In this document: positions 40,701 through 53,843 of the stretch, one piece after another
Layout: every line of letters begins with the position of its first letter
Position numbering within the stretch: the first letter of the stretch is position 1
From: Mermis nigrescens
Lineage: Eukaryota > Nematoda > Enoplea > Mermithida > Mermithidae
Assembly: GCA_036768485.1 (NCBI GenBank)
Contig: JAVLUZ010000144.1
Coordinates: forward strand, 270,781-334,780
Reading direction: 5' to 3'
DNA length: 64,000 nucleotides
Notes under the pieces: generated by a model
What the model saw: only the letters and a program-made list of their open reading frames with translations
What the model was told of the DNA's origin: nothing
Databases searched by the model: none
Translations under genes and position numbers: made by a program

Positions 40701-43700
40701 ATCAAATATTTGTTATCTGGACATAAAATTTTTATACGATGCAGCTGATTTTTATAGTATTCGTTACCACTGCGGCCGATTTTGATGAAAGCTCGTACGC
40801 TTGTTATTATGATGATTACAGGAATACTTACTTGGGCGACCTTTACTCTGTCAATTGGATGGAAGATACTGACCAAGTAAAATTGAGTTAGCCATTTTTT
40901 ATCTGATTTTCGAAATTTCGGCAATTTGTATAATCTCAAAAACCATTTGTTACTTATCAAAATTATTTCGAGGGGTTTACCATTTTGGTGTGAAAAACGT
41001 CGACATAGGAGTCAGCTTTAAGGTTCTAAAATTTTACTGACTAATTTTACAAAATTAATTTTATTATATTTAAACTTTATCTAATTTGTTTTATTTTATC
41101 AAATTATTTAATCCTGTAATAGGATTTGATTTTAATTGAGTAATTTTCATAAATTTTATCAATTTAATTTCACAAACTAAATTTAACTAATCAGAATTTC
41201 ACTTACTGAATTTCGCTAATAAAAATTCACAAACTATTTAATATAACTGCCGAGACATAATCGATATGAATCGATATACCTAATACGATTCTTGAAATGT
41301 GATCTAATAGAAAGAATTTTTTCTGCAGAATTTCGTTATAAAAATATTATTTGCGTTGCAGCGAGACATTGAGCAAGAATCATTGAAGGAACAATATTTG
41401 TTAGTGAAAGAAGAAACTAATACTAGTCACGTAATGGAATACGGCGATATTAAAATGTCAAAGTTGCCAGTGGGAGAATTTCAGGGAGAAGAAGAGGCTG
41501 AGAAAATAGTTTATCCGCAGGTAACTAGTGGTAAATCGATAATTTCATCTTGGTTTTAAATAAAAGTAAATTCCAATTAATTAACGAAAAATATTCAGAA
41601 AGAAATAATATACGTTATTTTTCTAGAAAATAAGACGATCTCGAGCCCCGAAATTCTGGTACGCTTGTTTTTATTATGCAATCGTAAAGATATCTATATT
41701 TAAAAGAAATTCGTTCAAAAGTAACAAAAACAATTAAAAATAACCAGAAAAGGCACGCTTTTGCCAAAAACTGAGAAAAAATGCAAAATATCAATTTTTT
41801 TGGGATGGGGGCATACACGTACTGCAAACGAATCAAGAGGGGGAGGAATCAGGCCTCAAAAATTTTTTAAAAAGTGCCATTTTAAGATTAAATACAATAG
41901 GAACACGTCAAAAACACCATTTTAAGATTTAAGACAATGCTCTTCTTTCCAGAAATTAATAAAACAAATCTCTAAAAATCGACTAAATTGAACAATAAAT
42001 AGTCAAAAATTATTAGATGATGCGAAGCGCCAAAAATTAGATACTTTTGAGCCACAAATGGAGTACAAATGCTTAAAAAAGCACACTTTTACGATTTTTG
42101 CTAAAAAAACCAGCAATTCTCGAGAGGGGTCGCATTTGTTGGAGGAAGGGGATCAGTATCTATTCTGGGGGTAGGTCACAGACATCCTAAAGTCCACGTA
42201 GACACGTATGGCAGAATACATAAAAAACTTCCTTTAATGTGCCTACCTATACAAGTGATAGACTTTTTCACTTTTAACTACATCAGTGTAAGGTAAATTA
42301 CTCGAAATTATGACGGCTAATTCATACGAAGCTGCTAGTTGACCATAATTCCATGCCAGGCTCAATAAAATGATCAACTTAAGGCAGCTAGTGCTAGCTT
42401 CTGAGTTAAAAATTAATACATATATTTATGCGATCAAATATTATTTTAATTTTTTATATTTTTTGTTCGATACTTGCTTATTACTTTATTGAATGAAGTA
42501 GGTTCGATAGTCCATTGCATGCACACAATAATTTAATCAATTCATGTTTTGTTTTTGTATCGTTTATTGTTATTCATTTATTTATTAGATGGCTGCTTCA
42601 TATTTCAGGCCTTAAAATCGCCAGTTGAATCGGAAAATGTGCCGCTGATAATAATGCTGACGAAACTAAAGAAGTCGGAAAGTTCGGATGGTTATGACAA
42701 CGAGCTAATAAAAGAAATAAACAAGATGCAAAAGGTAACAATAAGCAATAAATTTTCATTATTTTCCATATCATGATTATAAAAGAATTGTGCAAAATTT
42801 TAAATATTTTACTGCACTAAGAGTTATAAGACAAAAAGTGTCGTCTCATGTAGAAATTCACGTAGAAGGAGGGCTTTGGGAATCTGGACCCCTTCAAAGA
42901 CAATATAAAATTTTTTTGGGAAAAAATAAGTCACAATTAAGGTAAAAAACGGGAAAGGATAATTTCATAGATTCTGGTCAATTTCTAGCACTCTTGCAGG
43001 AAATTTTTGATTTTATCCATTTTGGCTTTGATTTTGCTTCTCACCCGAAAATATCCCATTTTTCTATTCTGAAGATACCCCGATCCTTACGTGCATGTCC
43101 AGTTTTCTTCCTCAGCTAACAGGACGGATTCATCAGGAATACTTAGCTACGTTATTTTTTCTTCTTTTTGGGAAACCTTGTACCACATTTATTAAAAAAA
43201 TAATAAAAGTATAAAATTAATTCATAAAATTATTTCTGTTTTAAATTTTTATTAACAAATTTGCTCATAAGTAAGTTTAAATTACGTAGTAAATTAAAAT
43301 AACGAGTAAATGCAATAAGTGGTTAAGAAAAATAACTTGATTCATAAAGTAAACACCGGTAGATTGTTTTTATATTAATATAATATAATGCAGTTATTTG
43401 TTTGTTTTTTGTTTGTTTTTGCTTTGTATTGTTTTTTGTAGATATCATCCATTTTCTTTGTTTTATTTTTCTTTTGCTTTTTAGCAACGGAGATACGTAA
43501 GAAAAATTATCGAAGCCATTGCTCTCGATGTTGCGAAGAGTCTCGATAAAGCCAATAAGTGGATTAGGCAAAAGCCGACCGAAATTTCAGATTTGGAATG
43601 CCACACCGGACTTGTTCACTCGTTCAGTCAAACTTGCTTCAATTTTGGACAGGTGAAAACAGTTCAAACTAAAAATTGCTAATTTTTAGGCAAAAACATA

Positions 43701-43872
43701 GTTTTATATTTTTTTGTTCATTTATTTTTTCTTACAGAATCCGTACGCCTTGAGATTCGCCCACGTTTTGACAAACATGTGCAACGATAAAGTGAACGTT
43801 AGAAAAGCGGTGGAAAGCTTTTCTAAGTTTTGCAAGTCGACTTATTTCTTGTATCGAACAAACATAAATTAA
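34599..43872 (+). CDS. LGMN: Legumain (asparaginyl endopeptidase, peptidase C13), 12 exons, one frameshift
   Basis: Lysosomal cysteine protease cutting after Asn. Exons: 34599-34739, 35764-35861, 36394-36475, 37245-37330, 37700-37775, 39686-39749, 40091-40160, 40758-40876, 41362-41520, 42609-42734, 43485-43652, 43738-43872; about 440 residues, the normal family length. The N-terminus is a signal peptide ([14 protein letters not shown]). Catalytic His is in [10 protein letters not shown] (exon 5) and catalytic Cys in [10 protein letters not shown] (exon 7). Other blocks are [66 protein letters not shown] and [10 protein letters not shown], with the C-terminal prodomain in exons 10-12. All junction phases agree except exon 6, which is 64 bp where 63 is needed. 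This single extra base breaks the frame between the catalytic His and Cys. Either it is an assembly error or the gene is recently inactivated. Confidence 0.92.
35030..35515 (-). repeat. Two R1 repeats in tandem in legumain intron 1
   Basis: Each has GAGGCAAAA, AAAATTGACC-type and ACCAGATCGGTCAT blocks; the second begins near 35270. Confidence 0.6.
35764..35861 (+). CDS. LGMN: Legumain exon 2
   Basis: [20 protein letters not shown] then [12 protein letters not shown]. Phase 0 in, phase 2 out at a GTGAGG donor. Confidence 0.92.
36394..36475 (+). CDS. LGMN: Legumain exon 3
   Basis: [19 protein letters not shown], ending KDYVGK. The acceptor TTTCAG at 36393 gives the right phase; an earlier CAG would reach a stop. 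Confidence 0.92.
37245..37330 (+). CDS. LGMN: Legumain exon 4
   Basis: [20 protein letters not shown] then GSGKVIN, phase 2 at a CAG/GTATTT donor. Confidence 0.92.
37700..37775 (+). CDS. LGMN: Legumain exon 5 (catalytic His)
   Basis: [20 protein letters not shown] and AFPTDE. It is short and lies in a frame easily missed. His of VDHG is the catalytic residue. Confidence 0.9.
37917..38172 (+). repeat. R2 MITE copy in legumain intron 5
   Basis: Starts CACACCTGGGCGTGG and ends GCTGCCCACGTATAA; an inverted partner follows at 38553-38815. Confidence 0.7.
38553..38815 (-). repeat. R2 MITE copy, inverted
   Basis: Reverse-orientation copy ending CCACGCCCTGGTATGCG. With 37917-38172 it can form a long intronic stem. 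Confidence 0.7.
39686..39749 (+). CDS. LGMN: Legumain exon 6, frameshifted
   Basis: The first ten codons read [10 protein letters not shown], as in the family. The rest matches the family only one base over ([11 protein letters not shown]), leading in phase into exon 7. The disturbance lies at about 39716-39720. The exon is 64 bp, one more than a multiple of three, and no alternative splice site repairs it. Confidence 0.82.
40091..40160 (+). CDS. LGMN: Legumain exon 7 (catalytic Cys)
   Basis: [20 protein letters not shown]. Cys of EACESGS is the nucleophile. Phase 1 at a GTAAGG donor. Confidence 0.92.
40255..40460 (-). repeat. R1 repeat in legumain intron 7
   Basis: GGGGTTTAGACCCCAGAATGG, AAGGCAAAATGATGGC and TACCAGTTTTTGATGTCA blocks match the R1 consensus by eye. 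Confidence 0.6.
40758..40876 (+). CDS. LGMN: Legumain exon 8
   Basis: [19 protein letters not shown], then [18 protein letters not shown]. Phase 1 in, phase 0 out. Confidence 0.92.
41362..41520 (+). CDS. LGMN: Legumain exon 9
   Basis: 53 codons: [20 protein letters not shown] then TSHVMEYGD, with an N-glycosylation sequon NTS. Donor CAG/GTAACT. Confidence 0.92.
42609..42734 (+). CDS. LGMN: Legumain exon 10
   Basis: [20 protein letters not shown] and a charged helix to KMQK, the linker into the prodomain. 42 codons, phase 0 both sides. A decayed copy is at 50670-50795. Confidence 0.9.
43485..43652 (+). CDS. LGMN: Legumain exon 11
   Basis: [39 protein letters not shown]: the death-domain-like prodomain with its disulphide Cys residues. 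Confidence 0.9.
43738..43872 (+). CDS. LGMN: Legumain exon 12 (terminal)
   Basis: [20 protein letters not shown] to the TAA at 43870-43872. AATAAA follows at about 43934. Confidence 0.9.
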   Translation, partial: NPYALRFAHVLTNMCNDKVNVRKAVESFSKFCKSTYFLYRTNIN

Positions 43873-45360
43873 AAGCGAGAGATTGACGAATTAATTGAAT
43901 ATAAAAAATCATTATCATTACTCAAGATGGTTAATAAAATATTAATTAAATTTTAAAAATTAATAAATATAGATTTTATTAATCGATATGTTATCTGAAC
44001 CAATTTATATTTCCCAAAAAAATCAAATTCGCATTTTTTATTGATGGTTCACTCGCGCACGATCATTTTGTGAATATGTATAGTGAATGTTCGATTATGG
44101 AAATTATGCTTATCTATATGTTGCTGATACAAATTTGGAGCTTTTTGCAAGAGAAACATGAAAAAAAACGAAATTCTAATAAGTTCCTTAATTTCTACAT
44201 TTTTACGCAATCAAATCTTTCACAAAATCTAAATTTGTTTTGCGATTCTGGGCTAGATATAATCAATTTTATGACGCTTCGCACCAATGAGTTTTTTCAT
44301 AAGTTCATCACTTAATTATTTTAGAAAAATTTTCGAAAGTTATTCGCGTTTTCGTATTTTAAAAGGCAGAGCATGGTCACTAAAAAGCCGTAAAATGTTA
44401 TTTTGTTGGTTTTATTTGATATTAGATTACAGCCCAAAAACCCCGTCAAAAGCTTTCTTGGGGTTGATGTGCGATGCGCATTAGAGATTCGGGGCTAACA
44501 TCGAAATATTGGAAACAAAGAACATTTTCTGAAGAAAATAAGGCATGATAAAGGATGAAAATTATCATCATCACAAATTGTCTTCGAAAGTACTTGCATT
44601 AGACAAAACTGTTTCAGGCCATTTTGGTTTAAAAAAGTTCTTTGGCCATCTGCCAGAATAGTTGAGCCCTTTCCTAAATCGGCCATGCTGTGTATTTATG
44701 ACCTTATTAACACCTGGTACGCCTATAACTTTACCAAAATTTAACGGACCACCGAAAAATTTAGTTCTTTGAAAAACAAATTAATTTTATAGTCCCCATT
44801 CATTTTTTTTAATTTTCAGACTCCTAACGATTTTCCCTACCTTTTCTTTCTGATGAATACTCATTCAATACACTTCATTGTTTCCTTTGCATTTATTATT
44901 CGCGTCGACTCGCGCTTCTTGATTTTGTTTATCATGTTTAAACGCAATAAAAGTTTTGAGCTTTACGCATCATGCCAAACGAACTTTTGGAATGTGAAAA
45001 ACAACGATAAATAAAAAATCACACACGATCTTTAGGTAAAAATAATTAAATGATGGATTAGAATTATTTACTCTTAGCCTTTTCACCGTATTTTGATTAA
45101 TAAATGAATACCCACCTAAATTTAAGTTTATCGAAATTTTCTACAAGGCTTCCTGCATATTCGAATATGGAATTAGATACGCAAAATTCATATTCCACTG
45201 ATTGATTAATCAAGCGAAATTTGCTTACGCTTCTTTTCAATATAATTTTCATGCATATCATACGGATTTTCTTTGAGCATTCCTGTTTAAAGAGAACTTT
45301 TCAAATCGTATAATAAAAAATTACGTAGAAAATAATTAATTAAAAAATATAATTATAATG

Positions 45361-45482
<122 letters not shown>

Positions 45483-46879
45483 TTCTATTATAGAAAATAA
45501 TATAGAAATCGTGCCCTTAGTGCTAAAATGTACTATCTCCACTCTGAGTTATCCATATTGTTGCCATGGAAAGGTTATTTATTAATGCTAAAAAGTTCTA
45601 TGTCCAGTGTGTGAGACAATCATTGAAATTGTTAGTTCAAAACAGTAGAAAACGCGTAAGCTTACGTGAAACGGACTTCCCATGGCAACAATAGCATGGA
45701 TAATTCGAAATGAAAAAATGGAGATAGTACATTTTAGTACTAAGGGCACGAAATATAGAAAACAACATAGATTTTGAATCAAATTCATTAATTTGAGCCT
45801 GCCATCTCAAGAATTAGGAGACATGCCTGCGTGTAAATATAAGCTATGGTAGGTACATTTCAACGACAGTTTCACAGATATAATGTAGTACTATGAAAAA
45901 TATAGTTCCATCTTAAATAACTTTTAACAGGACACATGGAGAGAGAAGAATGCGAGGAAGTGAATTATAGAAGTTTCATACACATCTTTTTTTAAACAGA
46001 AGACAACCGTTGGACTCGCAGAACAAAAACAAAATAAACAATTAATATATACTAAAAATATCGTAAATAATACCGGTTGATTTAAAATTACTGGTAGGAC
46101 TGTACGTAAAAGCACCATTTAAAGAAAGTGCCAGCTAGACTTAATTCACGCGAAAATAATTTAGCCAAAGCGCAGCTTTTACTACGTTTAGGCTTAGAAA
46201 ATAATTTTACTATAAGCAAACCAAAAATTCTGAGAAATTTGAATTTAGCTGAGTAAAATTGAATAATATGCCAAAATATGATGAAAAAGGAATTTAACCC
46301 CTTGTGGTAAAAGTTAGTGAGGGAGAGTAGGTGGCTCGTACACTCCGATTGCCGTAGATAATTTGTGAAACAAACTATAGTTATTACAAAGCTGACTTTT
46401 AATTGGATTAAGCAGTTTAATAAAGGGTTAAGGTCGCTTTGCAAAGCCATATAATTTTGTATTTTTCAACCACTTTGATTTGCTATAGGGTGTGACCCCC
46501 GACTGTTCATTCTGTGCACCTGAGTTTTTAAACCGATTAGTGAGTACACTTAAGCACGTGCAATGGACTTTTGATTGTATTACCAATTTTCCCCGAATTA
46601 AATGGAATCGTGCTTTTGAGAAAATCATATATTGCTAAAAAATCGTATAAGCCTACAGCCTATCAGACTACACAAGTTTCTACATGTTCTGCAAGCTGAA
46701 ACTGCAACATAATCACTTGTAGGGATTGTTTAGTTTGAGGTATATGTACATAGATGGGCTGCAGCTTAATTCCTGGGGGTCCGACGAGGCAAAATCGGCA
46801 AGAATATCACTAAACATTTAATTGTGGGGATAATGAATTTTAAGGGGTCATTCAGATTTCACGGGTCGGTAGCGTAGAT

Positions 46880-47430
46880 GCTGAGCATAGCTGGATCTAG
46901 AGGTCAGCCGGTCTGGAAGGTCAAAAATTGAGCTTTCTTGGGCCAAAAGGAGCTCAAAAAACTAGTTTAAGCGCTAAAATAACTTCAAACTACTTTCTTA
47001 CGTGGCTTCTATTCAATTTGAGGGACTTTTGAAGACAATTGCAATTTCCATCTTTTTTGGCCTTTGCTTTGCCTCTTTTTCCACAGACTATTCCCCATTT
47101 TTCCAATCTGTGGGGTTTAGATCCCCGTTCCCCCCCAGCATGTCTGCCCGGGAGCCTATACCCTACCCCCAGATTCTCTTCCGGGCGCCGTGTGTGGTCC
47201 TAATTCCTGAAGGCCCTGAAGCGAAAAAGTGAAAGGTTCCCGCAAAAATTTGGCAAAATTTTACACCGTGAAATCGCAATTTTCTTGCAAAAGTGCTTTA
47301 AAGTAACCACAAATTGTCAATAAAAGCAGTTATTCGCTATTTAAACGTAAGCCAATTTTTAAAGCATTTTAGCCCTAAAAGTTCTAAGACTGACCCCATT
47401 TTTCCGCCTAATCCCCAGCAGTCATGCTGA
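46880..47430. repeat. Inverted pair of R1 repeats, copy A
   Basis: A plus copy (46880-47150) followed by a minus copy (47215-47430); both are duplicated at 57885-58450. Confidence 0.55.
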
Positions 47431-49429
47431 GCACCTACGGAAATGGCTATTCGATTATAATAAAATACGAACTATATGTTCTTTTGCGGATAAAAACTAA
47501 GCATAGTAAGAGCATGATTGATTTTTAAAAAAATTGTGAAAAATTAATATTCGTCGTATTGATCAGCGGGGATCAAAAATTTTGAACTAGACGCCTGCTT
47601 TCGTTTTTATCAATTTTTATGCATGCGTCAAGTAACTCTTCAAGAGAATTAAGCAAAGATAAGGGAAAATGACCAACAGAAATTTAAATATAGAAAACAC
47701 GTAAAAATATTATTCGAAATGCGCGTCATCAGTATTAATCAATCGTTTATTGTTCTCCTCAAATAACGACTAATCAGCGATTTTGTTCAGAAAACTGACG
47801 AACCTTAAAGACGATATTTTGTCTTTTTTTGGCACAAAAGAGTTCTTAAATTTTGAAATTGCAGATGTCAATGAAAAAATCTTGCGGAAAATTGAAGCTC
47901 AGCTACTGCTACCTTCAAATACGGTACAGATCGCTTGAGAGTTTCGTTGCCATTGCTAGCCTTATTATTATGCATAATGTATTTTTTTAAATTTCTTCCA
48001 TAAACTTAACATGTTTGTGCTTGTTTCCTAATAAAATTATTGCGCCTTGTTTGAATTTAGCTGCGGTTAGGTATCTGTATGTATACCTTATTTTAAATAT
48101 CCTCAATTCTCACATTTTGATTCGAAAAAGCTAGTAGAACGGGAGACTGTCGTTCGAAACTGCTAAAATCCGGCTGAATGGACGATTTGAGAAAAATTTG
48201 AAAAAGATATTAGAAATAGTCCGTTTTCATATTTCTGCTGTGATGTTTCTTCTTTTCCCGCTGTAGAATCCTCGATTTTTAATTAGTCGAAAGGCACGAG
48301 GACAACGCTAAAAACGTTTCTCACGAAATAAAGAAAATAGGCGAAAGTAGAGGATTGAAATATTATCTATTCTGACAGGTTAAGCAACTTATGTTTCCTG
48401 CACTCATTTTAGGATAAGATATCGAAATCATTGAAAAAAATTGAAATTGATTCGTGATCCAATCTGTGGGTCAATTCGGGTCAGAAGACCAGCTTATTCC
48501 ACCTTCTAAAGGCTACTGGGATCGGAAGTGATGTAAACTTTAAAATAGCACAGAAACATTGATTTCTACAACGATTTTAAGCAATTTTGCGAAAATTTCA
48601 TTTTCTCTGTTTCAATTTTTATTTTAAGCACAATTTCTTGGAAAATGATCACCTCCTAAAACATAATCAAACAAATTTTGAAAAATCGAGTAATTGGAGG
48701 AAATACTGTCAAAAATAATTAAATGATGCGAAGCACTATAGATTAGACACCTTTGAGCCACAAATGAATTACAATCGCTTAAAAACACGTTTTTACGATT
48801 TTTGCAGAAAAAATGGCAATCTTCCAGAGGGGCCGCAATTGTTGGAGGAAGAGAGTCAGTAGCCATTCTGGATGTAAGTCAGACATCTGTAAACTCCACA
48901 TAAACACGTACGGCAGGGATACATCCAAAACTCCTTTTTATGTGTCTACCTACATAAGTGATAGACTTTTTTACTTTTTACTACATCAGTGTGAGGTAAA
49001 TTACTCGAAATTTTTACGGCTAATTCATACAAAGTTGCTAGTTAATACTAATTCTATGCCACGCTTAATAAAATGATCAACTTAACGCAGCTAGTGCTAG
49101 CTTTCGAGTTAAAAATTCATGCATATATTTATGCGATCAAATATTATTTTTAAATCTTTAAATTTCTTGTTCGATTCTTGTTTATTACTTTACTAGTTGA
49201 GCTGCCCGGCGTTGCCCGGGCTGAACTTAGGCCTGATAGCTATATGGAATTAATATGTCTCTTGTATTTTTTATTTTTCAAGACTTTTGATGTTTTTGGG
49301 ATATTTCTAAAAAAATTGTTGGTACAAACCATATTTTATTTTTTGGATTTTTTTAAAATGTCTTTTGTCAACCATTTTTTTGATCAAATCCATATTTTTG
49401 ACGTTACAGAATAGTTTTGAAAATTGTTT

Positions 49430-49700
49430 AGCCATATCTCATATTTTTGATGTTCTGGGGTGTTCTGGAAATTTTTTTAATAAAACCCATATTGTTGATG
49501 TTTTGGGATGTTTTGGAAAATTTTTTTCGTCAAACCATATTTTTGATGTTTTAGGATGTTTTTGGAAAATTTTTTTAATCAAACCCATATTTTTGATGTT
49601 TTGGGATGTTTTGGAAAATTTTTTTCGTCAAACCATATTTTTAATGTTTTAGGATGTTTTGAAAAATTTTTTCGGTCAAACCATATTTTTGATGTTTTAA
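49430..49700 (+). repeat. Minisatellite, about 49-bp unit
   Basis: Units of TTTTGGGATGTTTTGGAAAA plus TTTTTTTCGTCAAACCATAT, five or six copies. Confidence 0.8.
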
Positions 49701-49759
49701 AAATTTTTTGTTTGTTGTAGCAAAGGGTGTCATATATCACGTGATATGTTATAGCTGAT

Positions 49760-50150
49760 GGTATCTCCTATCTTATATCACTGCATGTTATGGCACAGAC
49801 AGGGTATCTATACCAAACCTATCTTATAGCATTGCCTATCTCGTAGCACAGGGTATCTTATATCCCATACTATCTTATAACATTGCCTATCTTGCAGCTC
49901 GGGGTATCTTATATCACTTCCTATCTTATAGCATTGCCTATCTTGTAGCACGGGGTATCTTTTATAACGTTCTATCTTATAGCATTGCCTATCTTGTAGC
50001 ACGGGGTGTCTTATATCACGTCCTATCTTATAGTATTGCCTATCCTGTAGCACAGAGTATCTTATATCACGTCCTATCTTATAGCATTGCTTATCTTGTT
50101 GCACATAGTATCTCATACCATGCCTATCTTATAAAATTGCCTATGTTATA
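49760..50150 (+). repeat. Minisatellite, about 53-bp unit
   Basis: Units of CTATCTTATAGCATTGCC and TATCTTGTAGCACGGGG, seven or so copies. A 102-codon frame on the other strand is only this repeat. Confidence 0.85.
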
Positions 50151-50669
50151 GCATCATTTGGTTAAACCCGTATTTTGATGTTTCACAGTGCCGATCAATG
50201 CTATAACATATAACAATGTACATAGTGTCGCCAGGCATGCTCCTCTTGGCCGGGGTATCCCTATACAAACAGTATAAACTAATTTTTGAAAAAATAGCAA
50301 AAAATCGGCCATCTCCCGAAATCGTGGAGGCTTATAGCACAGGGGCCAAACCCTGCTCCTTCCCTGCCCAGGGCCAATGGGTGCGTTTGTCGAAATTTCA
50401 AGATCGCTACGGCTCCTTCCCCCATTGGACCGACCTCGGCCCAAAATATCAGCCCACCAAATTTCATTGGGCCGGAGCCAACCCGGCACAAACATACGAA
50501 CATACATACATACAAACAAACAAACTTTCAAAAATATATAGTAGATTAAATGAAGTAAGTTCGATAGTCCATTGCATGCGCACAATAATTTACTTACTTA
50601 ATTTATGTTTTGTTTTTGTATTGTTTATTGTTATTTATTTATTTATTAGATGGCTGCTTTATATTTCAG

Positions 50670-51945
50670 GCCTTAAAATCAGCAGTTAAATCGGAAGATG
50701 TGCCGCTGATGATAATGCAGAAGAAACCAAAGAAGTTGGAGAGTTCGGATGGTGATACCAGCGAGCTAATAAAAGAAATAAATAAGATGCAAAAGGTAAC
50801 AAAATAGCAGTAAAATTTCGTTATTTTCCATAACATGATTATAAAAGAATTGTACAAAATTTTAAACATTTTACTGCTCTAAGAGCTATAAGACAAAAAG
50901 TGTGGTCCCATGTACAAATGCACGTAGAACGAGGGATTAGAGAATCTGAACCACCACAAAGACAAAATAAAATCTTTTTTTGGGGAACGATAAGTCTCAA
51001 TAAAGGTCTAAAATGGAAAAGGATAATTTCATAGATTCTAGTCAATTTCTAACAATCTTGCCGAAAATTGTAAATTTTAATCGATTTTGGCCTTGATTTT
51101 GCTTCTCCCCGAAATTTTCCCATTATTCCATTCTGAAAATACCCCAATTCATACGTGCATGTCTAATTTTCTACATCAGCTAACAGACGGATTAATCAGG
51201 AAAACTTGGCTACGTTATTTATTCTTTTTTGGAAACGTTGTACCATATTTATTAAAACTAATAAAAGTATAAACTTAATTCATAAAATTATTTCTGTTTT
51301 AAATTTATAATAATAAATTTGCACATAAGTAAGTTTAAATTACCCAGTAAATTAAAATAATCGATTAAATGTAGTAAATGCTAATGAAAAATAACTAGAT
51401 TCATAAAGTAAACACCGGTAGATTGTTTTTATAATAATATAACATAAAGCAGTTATTTGCTTGTTTTTTGTTTTTTGTTTGCTTTTGTTCTGTATTGTTT
51501 TTTGTAATCATTAATTTTCTTTGTTTTATTTTTGTTTTATTTTGTAGCAACGGCGATACGTAAGAAAAATTATCCATGCTATTGCTTTCGGTATTTCGAC
51601 AAGTCTCGATCCGGCCAATAAGTGGATTAGGTGCAAGCCGACCGAAATTTCAAATTTGGGATGCCACACCGGACTTGTTCACTAGTCCAGTCAAACTTGC
51701 TTCAATTTCGGGCAAGTGAAAAAGTTAAAACTCAGAATTGCTGATTTTTAGGCGAAAAAATATTTTTCTATTTATTTGTGTCTATTTATTTTATCTTACA
51801 TAATCCGCACGCGTTGAGATTCGCCCACATTTTGACAAATATGTGAAACGATAAAGTGAACTTTAGAAAAGCTACGGAAAGCTTCCGTACGTTTCGCAAG
51901 CCGAGTTATTTCTTGTATCGAAATAAACATAAATTGAAAGCGGAC
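50670..51945 (+). pseudogene. Decayed copy of legumain exons 10-12
   Basis: Exon 10 copy 50670-50795 is intact with both splice sites. Exon 11 copy from 51548 has a TAG at 51683-51685, where the gene has a Ser codon, and a weakened donor (CAA for CAG). Exon 12 copy from about 51802 has lost its acceptor (AG to AT) and carries TGA at 51844-51846 in place of a Cys codon. Confidence 0.9.
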
Positions 51946-53843
51946 GAATAAATTGAATATAAAAGATCATTATCATTACTATAGCTAATAAATAAAATAT
52001 TCATTCAATTTAAAAAATTTATATATTATAAAGCAATATGTTATCTGAATCAATTTGTATTTCCCAAAAGAATCAAATTCGTATTTTTTATTTGTGGTTT
52101 ACTCGCGCACGTTCATTTTGTGAATATGCGTAGTGATTGTTTGATTATGTAGATGATGTTTATTTATATGTTGCTGATACAAAGTTGGAGGTCTTTGCAT
52201 ACGAAACACGAAAAAAGGAAATGCTAATAAGCTACTATTTTCTATATTTCTGCGGAATCAAATCTTTCACAAAATCGGAATTTGTTTTGCGATTCTGGGC
52301 TAGATATAATTAATTTTCTGACGATTCGAACCAAGGAATTTTTCACATGTTCATCACTACCTTATTTTAACAAATTTTTGAAAATTTTTCGCGTTTTCGT
52401 ATTCTAAAAGGCAGAGCATGGTCGCTAAAGTCGTAAAATGTTATTTTATTTGTTTTATTTGATTTTGGATTTCAGCCCAAAAACCCTGCCAGAAGCTTTT
52501 TGGGGTTGATGTGCGATGCGCATTAGAGGTTCGGGTCTGCATCCAAATATTCGGAAAAAGAACATTTTCTGAGGAAAATAAGTCAAGGTAAAGGCCAAAA
52601 AATTATCATAATCACAAATCGTCTTCGAAAATGCTTGAATTAGACAAAACTGTTGATTAACAGTTTTACACTATTATATCATTTATGTCAGTCTTTGAGG
52701 CCATTTTGAATAAAAAAAGTTCCTTCGCTATTTGCCAGAATAGTTGACCCCTCTCCTAAACCGGCCATGCTGTTTATTTATGACCTTGTTGACCCCTGGG
52801 ACGCCTAAATGTTTCCCAAAATTTAACGGACCACCGAAAAGTTTATTTCTTCTAGAAACAAATTAATTTGATAGTTTTCATTGATTTTTTTTAATTTTTG
52901 GACTTCTAACGATAATTTCCTACCTTTTCGCTCAAATGAATACTCATTTAACAACTCTTCATTGTTTTATTTGCATTTATTGTTCGCGTCGACTCGCGCT
53001 TTTTGATTTTGTTTATCATGTTTAAACGCAATAAAAGTTCTGAGCTTTACGCATCATGAATGCCAAACGAATTTTTGGAATGTGAAAAACAACGATAAAT
53101 AAACAAACGATCGTTAGGTAAGAATAATTCAATGATTGATTGAAATTATTTACTCTTAGCCTTTTTACCGTATTTTGATTAATAAATGAATACCCACCTA
53201 AATTTAAGTTTATCGACATTTTCTACAAGGCTCCCTGCATATTCGAATATGAGATGAAATACGTAAAATGCATATTCTATTGATTGATTAATCATGCGAA
53301 ATTTGCTTACGCTTCTTTTCAATATAATTTTCTCGCATATCTTACGGATTTAGTTTGAGCATTCCTGTTTAAAGAGAACTTTTCAAATCGTATAAGAAAA
53401 AATTACGTAAAAAATAATAAATCAAAAACATAATTATAATAAACAATATATGTAGTTTATATTATAGAAAAGAATATAGAAATATAGAAAACAACATAGA
53501 TTATAAATCACAATCATTAAACCGAGCCTGCCGTCTTAAGAATTAGGAGACGTGCCTGAGTGTAAATATAAGCTATGGTAGGAACATTTCAACGACAGTT
53601 TCACAGATATAACGTAGTAGTCCCATATTAAATGACTCTTTAATATAATTTTAATGATCTTAATTAAAGTTTTGGAGGCTGTAAATTTCGAAGATTTTAA
53701 CAAGATAGACACGGAGAAGAATGCGAGGAAGTGAATTATAGAAGTTTCATACACATCTTTTTTACAACATAACAGAAACGTTGCACTCGCAGAACAAAAA
53801 CAAAATAAACAAGTAATAGGTACTAAAAATATCTTAAATAATA

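Larger units (their letters stand above)
49196..50535. mobile_element. Unclassified insertion with two minisatellites
   Basis: Splits copy B relative to copy A. Begins near GCCCGGCGTTGCCCGGGC, which is nearly palindromic, and ends in an ACATACATACATACAAACAA tail. No reverse transcriptase or transposase seen. Termini of the CCCGGCGTTGCCCGGG type followed by a CAAACAAAC tail recur in many invertebrate repeats. Confidence 0.55.

Noticed and set aside
40640..40960. A 106-codon minus-strand frame
   Set aside because: It is antisense to legumain exon 8, which explains its openness.
49808..50116. A 102-codon frame with repeated QCYKIGRDIRY
   Set aside because: It is the reverse strand of a 53-bp minisatellite.
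49430..50150. CRISPR-like array
   Set aside because: Units are contiguous minisatellites without unique spacers, in a eukaryotic genome.
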